A stretch of DNA of 64,000 nt from Argonema galeatum A003/A1 (GCF_023333595.1 NZ_JAIQZM010000001.1:65272-129271); one strand, 5' to 3'; positions 41,488 to 52,095 are shown, numbered from the stretch's first letter. Notes: generated by a model not told the origin, from the letters alone. Numbers and translations are program-made.

Positions 41488-41962
41488 ATTGTGACTTGAT
41501 ATCAGATTAATTTTAATAATCAACTGTTAATCTAACATAACAAGTCGGTCGGAGCCGGGTTTTTTAGCTTTATCCCCCACTCCCCCACTCTCCCACTTCC
41601 CCCATTTCCCCCTCCTGACGGCAAACACGACTAATTGATTACGGTTCACCCTAAACCCCAAGTCGGTGGATATGCCTACTATTAGATTCAGTGGCAGCGA
41701 TCGAAAGATGTAAAGCGACTACAGCGACACGAAGCCTCTTGAAAGCTAACCGTCCCCCCCAAGGTTCGGGAAACCCCCCTTCAAGAGAAACCTAACCGCA
41801 ATCAGTATAGAGATTAGTCTTTCAGTGAACTGACAGTATTCAAACTGGACAAAGCTGCTGAATGGACTCGGTTGAGACAGTTTGTAGTCAAAGCATCTTC
41901 CAAGATTCGGCTGGTCAATCGAGAGCCAAAATTTTTGTAGTTAATGGAACCCGAACACTCTT
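41488..41962. promoter_or_regulatory. dnaK upstream region
   Basis: A 475-bp gap. Pyrimidine-rich repeats (CCCCCACTCTCCCACT type) lie at about 41574-41616. The rest upstream of dnaK has no open frame. No CIRCE element (TTAGCACTC-N9-GAGTGCTAA) is visible, so regulation by HrcA is not indicated. A long untranslated leader is possible. Confidence 0.45.
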
Positions 41963-43879
41963 ATGGCAAAAGTAGTTGGAATTGACTTAGGTACGACTAA
42001 CTCCTGTGTGGCTGTAATGGAAGGTGGCAAACCCACAGTTATTGCCAACGCAGAGGGTTTTCGGACTACGCCTTCCGTTGTAGCCTATGCGAAGAACGGC
42101 GATCGCCTCGTCGGTCAAATCGCCAAGCGCCAATCGGTGATGAACCCCGAAAATACCTTCTATTCCGTGAAGCGCTTCATCGGTCGTCGATTCGAGGAAA
42201 TTACCCACGAAGCTACCGAAGTATCTTATAAAGCCCTGCGCGACAACAACGGCAACGTTAAACTCGACTGTCCCGCGCAAAGTAAGCAATTTGCGCCTGA
42301 AGAAATTTCCGCTCAAGTACTGCGTAAGCTGGTAGATGACGCCAGCAAATACCTGGGTGAAACCGTTACCCAAGCTGTAATCACCGTTCCGGCTTACTTC
42401 AACGACTCCCAGCGTCAAGCTACCAAAGATGCCGGTAAGATTGCCGGGATTGAAGTGCTGCGGATTATCAACGAACCTACCGCTGCTTCTCTGGCTTACG
42501 GACTTGACAAAAAGAGCAACGAAACAATCTTAGTTTTTGACTTGGGTGGTGGTACGTTCGACGTATCTGTCCTAGAAGTTGGCGACGGCGTGTTTGAAGT
42601 GCTGGCGACTTCTGGCGATACCCACTTGGGTGGTGACGACTTCGATAAGAAAATCGTTGACTATCTGGCAGATCAATTTAAGAAAGATGAAGGAATTGAG
42701 CTGCGGAAAGACAGACAAGCGCTGCAACGCCTGACAGAAGCCGCTGAAAAGGCCAAGATCGAACTGTCTAGCGTCACCCAAGCTGAAATCAACCTCCCCT
42801 TTATCACGGCTACCCAGGAAGGCCCCAAACACCTGGATATGACCCTGACGCGGGCTAAGTTTGAAGAACTCTGTTCCGATTTGATCGATCGCTGCCGCAT
42901 CCCCGTAGAGAACGCGATCCGCGATGCCAAAATCGACAAATCTGCACTTGATGAAGTAGTGCTAGTCGGTGGTTCTACCCGGATTCCCGCAGTACACGAG
43001 GTGGTGAAGCGTACACTCGCTAAAGAACCCAACCAAAGCGTCAACCCGGATGAAGTGGTGGCAATTGGTGCCGCGATTCAAGCTGGTGTCCTCTCTGGTG
43101 AAGTGAAAGACATCCTCCTGCTTGATGTGAGTCCCCTGTCTCTAGGTGTGGAAACCTTGGGCGGTGTGATGACCAAGATTATCCCACGCAACACCACCAT
43201 TCCTACCAAGAAGTCGGAAGTTTTCTCTACCGCCGTGGATGGTCAAACGAATGTGGAAATCCACGTTCTCCAAGGCGAACGAGAAATGTCTAACGACAAC
43301 AAGAGTTTGGGTAACTTCCGCCTAGATGGAATTCCCGCAGCACCACGCGGCGTACCTCAAATTGAAGTAATTTTCGATATTGATGCCAACGGTATTCTCA
43401 ACGTTACGGCGAAGGATAAAGGTACTGGTAAGGTGCAATCGATTAGCATCACTGGCGCTTCCACTTTGGCGAAAGACGAAGTTGAGAAGATGGTCAAGCA
43501 AGCGGAACAAAATGCGGCTACTGACAAGGAACGTCGCGAAAAGATCGATCGCAAGAACCAAGCCGACTCTCTGTCTTACCAAGCTGAGAAGCAACTCCAA
43601 GAGTTGGGTGACAAAGTTCCCGCCGCTGACAAAACTAAGCTGGAAGGTTTGATCAAAGACCTGAAAGATGCTGTTGCTAAGGAAGATGACGATCAAATCA
43701 AGACTTTGATGCCAGAAGTGCAACAAACTCTGTTTGCGATCGGCAGCAATATCTATCAACAAGCTGGCGCTGGTGGTGCTGGCGGCCCCGGCCCCGGCCC
43801 TGATGGTGGAGCCTCCTCCGGAACTTCTAGCGGCGGTGGCGATGATGTAATTGACGCCGAATTCTCTGACACTAAGTAG
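41963..43879 (+). CDS. dnaK: Chaperone DnaK (Hsp70)
   Basis: A 638-aa Hsp70. Motifs: [18 protein letters not shown] at the N-terminus, [15 protein letters not shown] (phosphate 2) and [12 protein letters not shown] (adenosine). The substrate-binding domain has [19 protein letters not shown]. The C-terminal lid ends in a Gly-rich tail and DDVIDAEF, the co-chaperone-binding end of cyanobacterial DnaK2. ATP-driven folding of client proteins with DnaJ and GrpE, neither of which is adjacent. Codon use is that of a highly expressed gene. Confidence 0.98.
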   Translation: MAKVVGIDLGTTNSCVAVMEGGKPTVIANAEGFRTTPSVVAYAKNGDRLVGQIAKRQSVMNPENTFYSVKRFIGRRFEEITHEATEVSYKALRDNNGNVKLDCPAQSKQFAPEEISAQVLRKLVDDASKYLGETVTQAVITVPAYFNDSQRQATKDAGKIAGIEVLRIINEPTAASLAYGLDKKSNETILVFDLGGGTFDVSVLEVGDGVFEVLATSGDTHLGGDDFDKKIVDYLADQFKKDEGIELRKDRQALQRLTEAAEKAKIELSSVTQAEINLPFITATQEGPKHLDMTLTRAKFEELCSDLIDRCRIPVENAIRDAKIDKSALDEVVLVGGSTRIPAVHEVVKRTLAKEPNQSVNPDEVVAIGAAIQAGVLSGEVKDILLLDVSPLSLGVETLGGVMTKIIPRNTTIPTKKSEVFSTAVDGQTNVEIHVLQGEREMSNDNKSLGNFRLDGIPAAPRGVPQIEVIFDIDANGILNVTAKDKGTGKVQSISITGASTLAKDEVEKMVKQAEQNAATDKERREKIDRKNQADSLSYQAEKQLQELGDKVPAADKTKLEGLIKDLKDAVAKEDDDQIKTLMPEVQQTLFAIGSNIYQQAGAGGAGGPGPGPDGGASSGTSSGGGDDVIDAEFSDTK

Positions 43880-43899
43880 TCATTAGTGATTACTCATTA

Positions 43900-43986
43900 G
43901 ACATCTCCAAAAAAGATTGTAGAGACGTTTCATGAAACGTCTCTACAAGGGTTTCAGCTAAGGCACCTTTAATTTTTGGAGATGTC
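43900..43986. mobile_element. MITE-like element behind dnaK
   Basis: The terminal inverted repeats are GACATCTCCAAAAA (43900-43913) and TTTTTGGAGATGTC (43973-43986), 87 bp apart end to end. The 5-bp sequence CATTA lies on each side (43895-43899, 43987-43991), which looks like a target duplication. Inside is a perfect palindrome, TGTAGAGACGTTTCA then TGAAACGTCTCTACA (43919-43948). There is no transposase. Confidence 0.65.
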
Positions 43987-44266
43987 CATTAGTCATTGAC
44001 AAATGACTTTTGAGAAAAGGGTTGATAATGGTAGCAAGCGCTCCTTATCAACCCTTATTCGTTTCATTTACACATCGGTGAAGTATAGCAACCGCCAAGG
44101 CGATTAGGACATTATGAATTGCTGAAGCGTTGGCGGATTCTAAACCCTTCTTCCCCTAGTCCCTAGCAAGAAAGCCCCTAGCCCCTAGCTATAGCTCTTT
44201 TGGCAGATTTACTGCTTCAGGGCTTACGCTACAAAAGTAGAATATTCTGTGTAAAAAACCGATTAA
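43987..44266. other. Intergenic region between the dnaK-side element and the ADC-like gene
   Basis: No gene seen. A CCCCTAGTCCCTAGC-type simple repeat is at about 44154-44190. Confidence 0.5.
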
Positions 44267-44932
44267 ATGGAGCATCAAATGCCATATCCCCAAGCACCTT
44301 GGACACTACAAGGCTACGCCGTTCAGACATTGCAGTTGATAGATATTGAAAAAGCGCGTCCATTCATTCCCTCAGAATTAGAAATCATCTCTGTTTGGCC
44401 TGGAAAAACTCTAGGAGGAATTTATATATCTTCCTACGGTTCCGGTTCGGTGATGGAATACAACGAGTTGATTGTTATTGCTGGTTTAGCGCGTTATGCA
44501 GATAAAATCGGTGCTTGGATTTCTCATATATATGTAGACCATCTAGACTCTGTAGCTGGGGGTCGAGAGATTTGGGGATTGCCCAAAGAAATGGCTGAGT
44601 TTACTTGGGAAAAGGATAATAATCGCGTTATTGTCCGTCAAGGAAACCGATTACTTTGCCGCCTCAGCTACACCCAGCCAAGTTTAGCATTCCCACTGCC
44701 GTTATCTGCCATGAGTTTTGGTTTTCTGGGTTCCGATTTACTCTTATTCAAAGGTGAGTTTCAGTCTCGCGTGGGATTAGTTAGCGGCAAATTAGAAGTC
44801 CCCACAGAAAGTAGTTTTGCAAGGTTAAATTTAGGTCAGCCTTGGTTCACAGTTTACTGCGACGAGTTGCGTTTAGTTGCGGGTGTACCGGAAGTTGTAG
44901 GACAAAGATCCGTTGAATTCAGTTACTCTTGA
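44267..44932 (+). CDS. Acetoacetate decarboxylase family protein
   Basis: A 221-aa protein. The family pattern is WTLQGYAVQTLQLIDIEKARPFIPSE, then GGIYISSYGSGSVMEYNELIVIAG and AGGREIWGLPKEMAEFTWE, where the Lys of GLPKE corresponds to the Schiff-base Lys of acetoacetate decarboxylase. Members in cyanobacteria are not known to decarboxylate acetoacetate; the substrate is open. The start at ATG 44267 or 44279 is uncertain (MEHQMPYP). Confidence 0.8.
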   Translation: MEHQMPYPQAPWTLQGYAVQTLQLIDIEKARPFIPSELEIISVWPGKTLGGIYISSYGSGSVMEYNELIVIAGLARYADKIGAWISHIYVDHLDSVAGGREIWGLPKEMAEFTWEKDNNRVIVRQGNRLLCRLSYTQPSLAFPLPLSAMSFGFLGSDLLLFKGEFQSRVGLVSGKLEVPTESSFARLNLGQPWFTVYCDELRLVAGVPEVVGQRSVEFSYS

Positions 44933-45092
44933 AGGTGACTTATATCATGTCCTTACGTATCGGTTACCTAAAAAATTTGCGTTTTCATATCTGCGTTTAT
45001 CTGCGTTCATCCTTCTTTATCTGCGGTAAAAATTTAACCATTGATAACAACAGACAATTTGACGATCGCACTTATGTACTGAAGATATAGAG

Positions 45093-45116
45093 AGATCTGG
45101 GCTAGAGCCCAGATCT
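45093..45116. terminator. Perfect 11-bp hairpin between convergent genes
   Basis: AGATCTGGGCT and AGCCCAGATCT are perfect reverse complements with a 2-nt gap. It lies between the ADC-like gene and the convergent DUF3754 gene, so it may stop transcription from both sides. Confidence 0.55.
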
Positions 45117-45135
45117 GGTTTCACCCAAGGGCCGA

Positions 45136-46497
45136 TCATTTTGCGTAGAGAAAGGCATTATCCCAAAGATAATCTATGATTGTTTTGGCATCGTCCAGGG
45201 ATGGAACATTGCAAAACCCTTGGTTATCGTAAGTCAACAGAGGTATTTCTGGCGTACTTCCCGACTCCACTCCATCTTTGATGATTTTGCCCCGTATCCC
45301 TTCCAGATTGCGGAGAGGGCCTTTGATATCAAAGTCAATTTTCGTACCGAATTTATTTTCCATCCATGTCTCAATTCGGTTATCCAATTGTTCTGGCGTA
45401 AGCGGTGTTTTGCTAGTCATCAGGTGATAATAAGCCAAGAGAATTTCTTTACATTCTTCCTCCTCTGCGGCGTCAATTAATGCTCCAAAAACGCTAGCGT
45501 TATTAGCCAGATTCCTGAAGAAAAGAGTGTCGGTCACATTTTTTTGAAATTTGACCTTTTTGTAGTTGTAATTGTTATATTGCCTGAAACCGACCCCGCC
45601 TAACGCCACCACCAGAGACAATGCCGCTACCAGTACAGGCATTATATTCTTTACATTTTCCTCGCTTATATTGAAATTTAGCAAACTGGTTTTTCCGAAG
45701 AACACAAACCATATCACCCCTATAATCAGCAACACTTGGGGTACGATTTTCACAACCACCGAAGCCCCCGCCCCAATAGCCGGAATGACAAGCAAAAGAC
45801 GATCTTTCCAGGTCATGCTAATTTTGATATTGGGAAATAGGAATTCCAGGTCAAATTTGGGGATGTTTTTATACAAGTAGATGTACATTTTCCCTGGTGT
45901 GAAATTCATATTTTTCTGCTTGCTTTTTTTGGAGGCAAAATATGCAGCATCTTTGTATTTCAGCAACAATGTCACCCGATCAAAAGTATCAACCGTCTTT
46001 TCTACGTTCTTCAAAAGTCTCTTGACCGAAGTTGTTTTCTGATTGTCGCCACGGTAGTAGCAAACTATCTGCTCAAAGTCTTGAAAATCGACCTCTGTCT
46101 TTAGTTCAATCAACGAGTTTTCCTTAAAAGCCCGTTGTAACATTTCGTCAGATAGGGGGACATAATTGGCTCTTTCCAGGACAACCTTAAAAGCTGCAAC
46201 CAGTTTAGCTTCCATTTCCGCTTGCTGCGCTGAAGTGGGTTCAATTTTCAACTTGGTATCGGCATCCGGGTTAAAGGGAACAAAGTTATCCTTTAACATC
46301 TCTAAAGTCTGATGCAACTGAAAATGGTAATAGGACGACAATATTTTACAAAAATCCCGGAACTTTTCGACATCTGCGGGGGCCAACTGGCCGTCTTCAA
46401 CGCAAAGTTCGATCAAATCGGAGCGACGATAGGGAATGAAAGCTTCGCGGTCTTTATAAATTGCCATAATACCGATGTTGTGGATAGCATGGCTCAT
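45136..46497 (-). CDS. DUF3754 (TMEM143-like) membrane protein
   Basis: A 453-aa protein. The soluble N-terminal part has AFIPYRRSDLIELCVEDGQL and NYVPLSDEMLQRAFKENSLIELKTEVDF, followed by the DUF3754 core IYLYKNIPKFDLEFLFPNIKISMTWKDRLLL. Hydrophobic segments lie at about residues 235-270 and 287-305. A C-terminal helical region (ECKEILLAYYHLMTS...EQLDNRIETWMENKFG) completes the family pattern. Relatives include mitochondrial TMEM143; function is unknown. ATG 46467 is an alternative start. Confidence 0.82.
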   Translation of the reverse strand: MSHAIHNIGIMAIYKDREAFIPYRRSDLIELCVEDGQLAPADVEKFRDFCKILSSYYHFQLHQTLEMLKDNFVPFNPDADTKLKIEPTSAQQAEMEAKLVAAFKVVLERANYVPLSDEMLQRAFKENSLIELKTEVDFQDFEQIVCYYRGDNQKTTSVKRLLKNVEKTVDTFDRVTLLLKYKDAAYFASKKSKQKNMNFTPGKMYIYLYKNIPKFDLEFLFPNIKISMTWKDRLLLVIPAIGAGASVVVKIVPQVLLIIGVIWFVFFGKTSLLNFNISEENVKNIMPVLVAALSLVVALGGVGFRQYNNYNYKKVKFQKNVTDTLFFRNLANNASVFGALIDAAEEEECKEILLAYYHLMTSKTPLTPEQLDNRIETWMENKFGTKIDFDIKGPLRNLEGIRGKIIKDGVESGSTPEIPLLTYDNQGFCNVPSLDDAKTIIDYLWDNAFLYAK

Positions 46498-46671
46498 ACG
46501 AGCGGTGATCTAGGTAATAGCATAAACAATTGTTGACACTAAGAAAATAGTCAGCCTGCTGTTTGATGATGTTTGGCCCTATAGCACGGTAGCTTCGCGC
46601 TGGCATCGGCTGATTCCCGTTTGGCAAGGCAAAGCTTAAAATATAAGGAAAACTGCACTTTTGTGGCTGTT

Positions 46672-47262
46672 ATGACCATCACCACCGCTAAACGCTTTAC
46701 TGTAGCTGAATATCACCGTCTTGCAGAACTCAGATTTTTGGCTGATAATAACCGATTTGAGCTAATTAAGGGAGAAATTGTCAAAATGGCAGCTAAAGGT
46801 ACACCCCACTCTGTTTGCGAAACCCGTTTGGAACGCGAGTTATTCAAGCTAGTGGGAGAACGTGCGACACTGCGAGGACAACAACCGATTATTATCCCTG
46901 ATGATAGTGAACCAGAACCGGATTTGGTCATTGCAAGGAATCGCGACGATAATTATCTTAGCTCTCATCCCAGTCCGGTTGATGTGTTGTTGTTAATTGA
47001 AATTTCAGACTCAACTTTAAGTTATGACCAAGGTGTTAAATTACCTCTTTATGCTGAAGCAGGGATATCTGACTATTGGATATTCAATTTAGTGGCTAAT
47101 TATCTAGAATGTTACAGTCAACCATATCAGGATGAGAGAGGTAATTTTGGCGATCGCCAGAGAGTGATTTTTTTGCCCAATGAGTCAGTTAATTTGCCTG
47201 GTTTTCCTGAGTTATTGGTTGATTTATCTAAGGTTTTTCCGATAGTTAAGGATCGGGGTTAG
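46672..47262 (+). CDS. Uma2 family protein
   Basis: ATG 46672 gives 196 aa. Classic Uma2: RFTVAEYHRLAELRFLADNNRFELIKGEIV, PDLVIARNRDDNY, LLLIEISDSTLSYDQGVKLPLYAEAGISDYWIFNL and LECYSQPY. The PD, the Glu and the Lys of the nuclease-like motif are in place. The upstream frame from 46621 lacks family similarity. Confidence 0.92.
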   Translation: MTITTAKRFTVAEYHRLAELRFLADNNRFELIKGEIVKMAAKGTPHSVCETRLERELFKLVGERATLRGQQPIIIPDDSEPEPDLVIARNRDDNYLSSHPSPVDVLLLIEISDSTLSYDQGVKLPLYAEAGISDYWIFNLVANYLECYSQPYQDERGNFGDRQRVIFLPNESVNLPGFPELLVDLSKVFPIVKDRG

Positions 47263-47388
47263 GGAAATTGGGGACGAAGTGCGATCGCACCTGTTGTATA
47301 ATTGTACTATTACCCGCAACTCTTAATGTTTCCAGGGTTTATTCTTATTCCATAATACCACTCACATCCAAGCGCATCCCATAAACTT

Positions 47389-47679
47389 ATGCAAGCATAC
47401 AAAGCAAAAGCTAAAATCGACCAATCCGGTCACTTGATTATTACAGAACCGATCGACTTACCAACAGGAGATGTCGAAGTCATCATCTTGCAGGAAATTG
47501 AAAATGACGCTTATTCTGTAAATCAGAAACAAGAACCACCAGAAACCAAAACTAAAACCATCCCTGCGCTATACAGTACAAACATTTTTAGCGATTGGCT
47601 AGCAAAGGCAAAACCAGTTTCTTCAGACTTCGATGCGGAACAAGTTCGATTAGAAGCTTTAGAGGAGAAACACCGTTGA
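47389..47679 (+). CDS. VapB-like antitoxin
   Basis: A 96-aa protein: MQAYKAKAKIDQSGHLIITE, then PIDLPTGDVEVIILQEIEN, an AbrB-like strand-rich N-terminus, followed by a linker and a C-terminal charged helix (EQVRLEALEEKHR). This is a common cyanobacterial antitoxin with a PIN toxin downstream. Its TGA overlaps the TTG start of the toxin frame (TTGA). It is intact though its toxin carries a nonsense codon. Confidence 0.8.
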   Translation: MQAYKAKAKIDQSGHLIITEPIDLPTGDVEVIILQEIENDAYSVNQKQEPPETKTKTIPALYSTNIFSDWLAKAKPVSSDFDAEQVRLEALEEKHR

Positions 47680-48095
47680 AAGTTCTCATAGATACCAATA
47701 TTATTATGGATGTTGCTCTCCAGCGACAGCCTTTTTTTGCAGCCAGCAACCTAGTTTTCTCGCTGATTCAGTAGAAACAGTTTGAAGGGTATGTTTCAGC
47801 ATCAACTTTTGGCGAGCTCTACTACCTAATTCGTAAAGAGCAAGGGCGAGAATTGGCACTTAATTTTTTAAGCAGGCTAGCCACAATATGCAAAGTTGCC
47901 AATGTCAACGAAGCCGCAATTACAATGGCACTTACTGCCAATTTCCGCGACTTTGAAGATGCAATTCAATACTCTACAGCCGTCATCAATCAACTAGAAG
48001 CCATCGTTACCCGCAATCCCCAAGATTATACAAACGTAACCGTGCGGATTCTCACCCCTACCCAACTGATTCAGGAACTTGAGATATTGCCCTGA
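47676..48095 (+). pseudogene. PIN-domain toxin with in-frame amber codon
   Basis: From TTG 47676: LKVLIDTNIIMDVALQRQPFF, then FSLIQ, a TAG at 47772-47774, then KQFEGYVSASTFGELYYLIRK and FRDFEDAIQYSTAV to the end. The Asp of LIDTN, the Glu of FGELYY and the Asp of FEDAIQ are the PIN residues, so the domain is complete apart from the stop. Position 32 is expected to be Gln or Glu, so one substitution explains it. Internal start 47853 would miss the N-terminal Asp. Confidence 0.8.
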
Positions 48096-48147
48096 TGATG
48101 TTCTAAACTGAGAAAGCAATCATCTCTGTAGGGAAAAGGAACAAACG

Positions 48148-49956
48148 ATGCGACTCTCTCAAATGCTATTCGTCACGCTGCGGGAAGATCCAGCCGAAGC
48201 AGAAATCCCCAGTCACAAACTACTACTCCGCGCAGGCTACATCCGTCGCATTGGTAGCGGTATCTACGCCTATCTCCCCTTGATGTGGCGGGTGCTGCAA
48301 AAAGTTTCTCAGATTGTGCGCGAGGAAATGAACGCTACCCTAGCACAAGAGTGTCTGCTACCGCAGCTGCAACCCTCAGAGTTATGGCGCGAGTCGGGTC
48401 GCTGGGACACCTACACCCAAGCTGAGGGTATTATGTTCGCTCTCACAGACCGACAAGAGCGAGAATTAGGATTGGGGCCAACTCACGAAGAAGTAATTAC
48501 TACTATTGCTAAGGAAATGATTCGTTCCTATCGGCAATTACCTCTGCACTTGTACCAAATTCAAACCAAATTCCGCGATGAAATCCGCCCCAGATTTGGT
48601 TTGATGCGCGGACGCGAATTCATTATGAAAGATGGCTATTCGTTCCACGCTGATGAGGAAAGCCTGAAGAAAACTTATCAGGATATGCACCAAGCTTACA
48701 GCAATATGTTACGGCGCTGCGGTTTAAGTTTTCGTGCAGTGCAAGCTGATTCAGGCGCAATTGGTGGTTCTGGTTCTCAAGAATTTATGGTACTAGCGGA
48801 AGCGGGAGAAGATGAGGTTTTATACACCGAAGATGGTCAGTACGCGGCTAATGTAGAAAAAGCTGTTTCTTTGCCAGCCGATGCAGAAACTTCTATTTTC
48901 ACAAGTTATGAAAAACGCGAAACTCCTGGAACAGATACAATAGAAAAACTCTGCAAATTCCTCAAATCTTCTCCCACTCAAGTGGTAAAAAATGTCCTTT
49001 ATCAGGCTGTTTACGATAATGGCATGACCGTGTTGGTACTGGTGATAATTCGCGCCGATCAAGAAGTTAATGAGGTAAAGTTGCAGAATGAATTGACTAA
49101 GTTGTCGGCGAACTACGGAGGTAAAACTTTGTTATTGCTGACGGTTCCAGACGCAGAAGCACAACAAAAATGGGCGGCAAAATCTTTACCTTTGGGATAT
49201 ATTGCTCCTGATATCGCTGATGATTATATTGCCGAGCATAAGCAGGTTAATTCTAAGTTTCTGCGATTGGTTGATAAGACTGTTGTCGATTTAAAGAATT
49301 TCGTGACTGGTTCTAATGAGTCTGGCTATCATGTTGTTGGTGCTAATTGGGGCGAGCCATTGAAATTACCGGAAATTGTGGTGGATGTAAGAAAAGCTCG
49401 TCCGGGCGATCGGGCCATGCACAACCCAGATCAAACCTTACAAAGCGCCAGAGGAATTGAAGTCGGTCATATCTTCCAACTTGGCATCAAATATTCTAAA
49501 GCAATGGGAGCCACCTATACCAACGAACAAGGCGAAGAAGTTCCCCTAGTGATGGGTTGTTATGGTGTCGGCGTATCGCGATTAGCTCAATCTGCGGTAG
49601 AACAATCTTATGACAAAGATGGAATAATTTGGCCTGTTGCGATCGCACCATATCACGTCATCATCTCAGTTCCCAATGTAAGTGACGCCGATCAACTGCA
49701 AGCAGCCGAACAACTTTACGACCAGCTAAATGAAGCCGGAATTGAAACTCTACTTGATGACCGTAACGAACGCGCTGGGGTAAAATTCAAAGATGCCGAT
49801 TTGATTGGAATTCCCTATCGCATTGTCACCGGAAAATCTCTTAAATCAGGCAAAGTTGAAGTTGTGGAAAGAGCAAATCACAAAGCTCATGAAATTGCTC
49901 TTGATGAAGTTGTTGCCACACTCAAACAGTGGATTGATGCTGAAAAGCAAAAATAA
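48148..49956 (+). CDS. proS: Proline--tRNA ligase
   Basis: A 602-aa class II synthetase that charges tRNA-Pro. Motifs: [21 protein letters not shown], [23 protein letters not shown] [37 protein letters not shown] (motif 2), then an inserted bacterial-type editing domain (about residues 230-390) and motif 3 [16 protein letters not shown]. The C-terminal anticodon-binding domain has [33 protein letters not shown]. It has bacterial, not archaeal, architecture. It follows the small PIN fragment by about 50 bp. Confidence 0.97.
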   Translation: MRLSQMLFVTLREDPAEAEIPSHKLLLRAGYIRRIGSGIYAYLPLMWRVLQKVSQIVREEMNATLAQECLLPQLQPSELWRESGRWDTYTQAEGIMFALTDRQERELGLGPTHEEVITTIAKEMIRSYRQLPLHLYQIQTKFRDEIRPRFGLMRGREFIMKDGYSFHADEESLKKTYQDMHQAYSNMLRRCGLSFRAVQADSGAIGGSGSQEFMVLAEAGEDEVLYTEDGQYAANVEKAVSLPADAETSIFTSYEKRETPGTDTIEKLCKFLKSSPTQVVKNVLYQAVYDNGMTVLVLVIIRADQEVNEVKLQNELTKLSANYGGKTLLLLTVPDAEAQQKWAAKSLPLGYIAPDIADDYIAEHKQVNSKFLRLVDKTVVDLKNFVTGSNESGYHVVGANWGEPLKLPEIVVDVRKARPGDRAMHNPDQTLQSARGIEVGHIFQLGIKYSKAMGATYTNEQGEEVPLVMGCYGVGVSRLAQSAVEQSYDKDGIIWPVAIAPYHVIISVPNVSDADQLQAAEQLYDQLNEAGIETLLDDRNERAGVKFKDADLIGIPYRIVTGKSLKSGKVEVVERANHKAHEIALDEVVATLKQWIDAEKQK

Positions 49957-50006
49957 AAGAGGCAAACCAATTACCTTTTTCCCAATTACCAATTACCTTT
50001 TACCCA

Positions 50007-50870
50007 ATGGAATTAATCACAATCCTTTTATCTGGCTTGCTTGGTTTCCTCTCCCCAGTTGGGTTCGTCGTCGATAGCGTGGCCCAGAATGCGATTCGCT
50101 CCCGATTTGCCAAGGTGGAACAGCTGCAAGTCCGCGTTGACAACGCTCCCTCCCACCAGCTTATACAAGGTAAGGTAGAACGGGTGAGGATTGCTGGGCG
50201 CGGCTTGTGGGTGACGCCAAATTTGCGAATAGCTGCCCTGGAATTGGAAACCGATCGCCTTGATGTCAATTTACAGGGTCTGAGACAGCCCCGTCCGAGT
50301 TCCCCCGCCAGAGAGTCTCAGAGATTGCCAACTGGGGCTTTGCGGCAACCAGTGCAGGCGGGATTGCGTTTGGTTTTAACCGAGCAGGATATCAACAAAC
50401 TCCTGCAATCACCAGATGTAACAGCTAGGTTGCGTACTTTGGGAAACCGCTTTTTGGGCAATATGGGCGGCCTACAGGCCCAAGCCTACGAGTTGACCAA
50501 TCCACGAGTGGAATTTCTGGCTGATAACCGCCTGCGCTTGCAGGTGGCATTACAAGAAAAAGGCGAAACTGTAACCGCGCAAACCAGTTCCAAACAGCTG
50601 ACTCTTACGGTAGAGTCGGGGCTGGGTATAGTGTCTGGGCATCAGGTGCAATTTGTTTCGCCAAAAGCCTCTCTCAACGATAATCCCGTTCCCGCTTTCT
50701 TGCTAAACCCGATCGTGCAAAGTCTCACTCAGCAGTTGGATCTCCATAAACTGGAAGAGGCCGGAATTACAGCGCGGCTCCTACAATTAGATGTGAATCA
50801 AAAGCAAATGGAAATAGCGGCGTTTGTGCGAGTACAGCCACAGCCCCCGCCTGAAAAAGGGAAAAACTAA
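50007..50870 (+). CDS. DUF2993 (LmeA-like) protein
   Basis: A 287-aa protein. It starts with a hydrophobic segment (LITILLSGLLGFLSPVGFVVD), then the DUF2993 core: VEQLQVRVDNAPSHQLIQGKVERVRIAGRGL, LELETDRLDVNL, LTEQDINKLLQSPDV and the C-terminal LDVNQKQMEIAAF. DUF2993/LmeA proteins are envelope lipid-binding proteins; the actinobacterial member binds a phosphoinositide mannoside. In cyanobacteria the ligand is unknown. It is probably exported. Confidence 0.8.
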   Translation: MELITILLSGLLGFLSPVGFVVDSVAQNAIRSRFAKVEQLQVRVDNAPSHQLIQGKVERVRIAGRGLWVTPNLRIAALELETDRLDVNLQGLRQPRPSSPARESQRLPTGALRQPVQAGLRLVLTEQDINKLLQSPDVTARLRTLGNRFLGNMGGLQAQAYELTNPRVEFLADNRLRLQVALQEKGETVTAQTSSKQLTLTVESGLGIVSGHQVQFVSPKASLNDNPVPAFLLNPIVQSLTQQLDLHKLEEAGITARLLQLDVNQKQMEIAAFVRVQPQPPPEKGKN

Positions 50871-50959
50871 TATTTTCTCCGTAATAATCACATTTTCACG
50901 TACTTTGGATTACCGTCTCCTCACACCAAACCTGCCAATTCTTAAGGAGATACCTGTTT

Positions 50960-51568
50960 ATGGATAAGCGACAACCGCCTCGTCGTGTTCCTCCTCGTGC
51001 CATTGCGACTATCGGGGCGCTGATTTTAGCTATTGGTGGCGGAACGGTTTGGTTGGCACTTAACTCGCGCACTCCTACCCCTGCCCCTATCCCCACGTCT
51101 GCCAACTCTATGCAGGCAGTACCAGTACAGGATACGGCTGATATTTATTGGCTTCAAGATCGGGACAATAAATTTGAGTTGGTTGCTCGTCCTGTAACGC
51201 TGGATAAGGCTGCAAGCAAAAATCCCAGCGCTATTTTAGAGCAAGCTTTCATCCGCTTATTGGCTGGGCCTAGCGATACCAATGACCGCGTTTCTACAAG
51301 CATTCCCAAAGGAACCAAACTACGGAGCGTAACCGTTCAAAATGACGGTGTTAGTGTCGATCTGTCCCAGGAGTTTATGTCTGGCGGTGGCAGTGCTTCG
51401 ATGACGGGGCGTTTGGGACAAGTCATCTACACGGCTACCAGCTTAAACCCAAATGCTAAGGTCTTTATCTCTGTGGATGGGAAACGTCTGGAGACTTTAG
51501 GCGGTGAAGGTTTGGTGCTGGAACAGCCATTGACTCGCCAAGGTTTTCAGAAAGACTTTCCCCTGTAG
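50960..51568 (+). CDS. GerMN domain lipoprotein-like protein
   Basis: A 202-aa protein with an N-terminal membrane anchor (RAIATIGALILAIGGGTVWLALN), a Pro/Thr-rich linker, and the GerMN domain: YWLQDRDNKFELVARPVTLD, ILEQAFIRLLAGP, STSIPKGTKLRSVTVQNDGVSVDLSQEF and LGQVIYTATSLNPNAKVFISVDGK. GerMN domains occur in spore germination proteins and in envelope proteins of non-spore-formers; here it is an envelope protein of unknown role. AGGAGA (about 50945) precedes the ATG. Confidence 0.85.
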   Translation: MDKRQPPRRVPPRAIATIGALILAIGGGTVWLALNSRTPTPAPIPTSANSMQAVPVQDTADIYWLQDRDNKFELVARPVTLDKAASKNPSAILEQAFIRLLAGPSDTNDRVSTSIPKGTKLRSVTVQNDGVSVDLSQEFMSGGGSASMTGRLGQVIYTATSLNPNAKVFISVDGKRLETLGGEGLVLEQPLTRQGFQKDFPL

Positions 51569-51660
51569 AGTCATTGGTGATTGGTCATTGGTCATTGGTC
51601 AGGGAAAAAGAATCCTTCTTTTGAATGAGTGACTTTTGACTTTTGACTTTTCTAGCCCCA

Positions 51661-52014
51661 TCACTCCTTGCTGGCTAGGCTAAAGTCTCGAAAGCAACGA
51701 GCTTGCTCTTCAATGCGGGTTGCTAAGCGATCGCAAACCAAGTTACACAGATCGAAAATTAACTCATCCTCCACCTTGTAGTAGGCGGAAGTTCCTTCAC
51801 TCCGGCGGCTAAGGATACCAGCTTGCAGCATCACTTTCAGGTGCTTAGAGACGTTAGCCTGACTGGTTTCGGTCGCCTCCACCAGTTCTTGCACGCATTT
51901 TTCGCCGTTGCGGAGCAAGTTTAACAGCCGCAGGCGCATTGGTTCGCTCAAAATGCTGAAGTACTCAGCCACTTGTTGCACAACTTCTTGTGGTACAGGT
52001 TGCGCTTGTTTCAT
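51661..52014 (-). CDS. ArsR-family transcriptional regulator
   Basis: A 117-aa winged-helix protein: EYFSILSEPMRLRLLNLLRNGEKCVQELVEAT, TSQANVSKHLKVMLQAGILSRRSEGTSAYYKVED. This is the ArsR/SmtB pattern, but the metal-site ELCVCDL is replaced by EKCVQEL, so a metal sensor of that type is unlikely. Two more Cys lie near the C-terminus (CNLVC, ARCF), and could sense redox or other ligands. It is oriented with accB and efp but separated by about 80 bp from accB's end. Confidence 0.85.
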   Translation of the reverse strand: MKQAQPVPQEVVQQVAEYFSILSEPMRLRLLNLLRNGEKCVQELVEATETSQANVSKHLKVMLQAGILSRRSEGTSAYYKVEDELIFDLCNLVCDRLATRIEEQARCFRDFSLASKE

Positions 52015-52095
52015 TTAATTAACTTGGAATTGACCGATCCCCAAATTTTAGCAGTTCTTTTTTCTATGCCAATACAGTAATCCACCATACAACCA

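Noticed and set aside
41524..41962. Possible HrcA/CIRCE control of dnaK
   Set aside because: I looked for TTAGCACTC-N9-GAGTGCTAA and did not find it.
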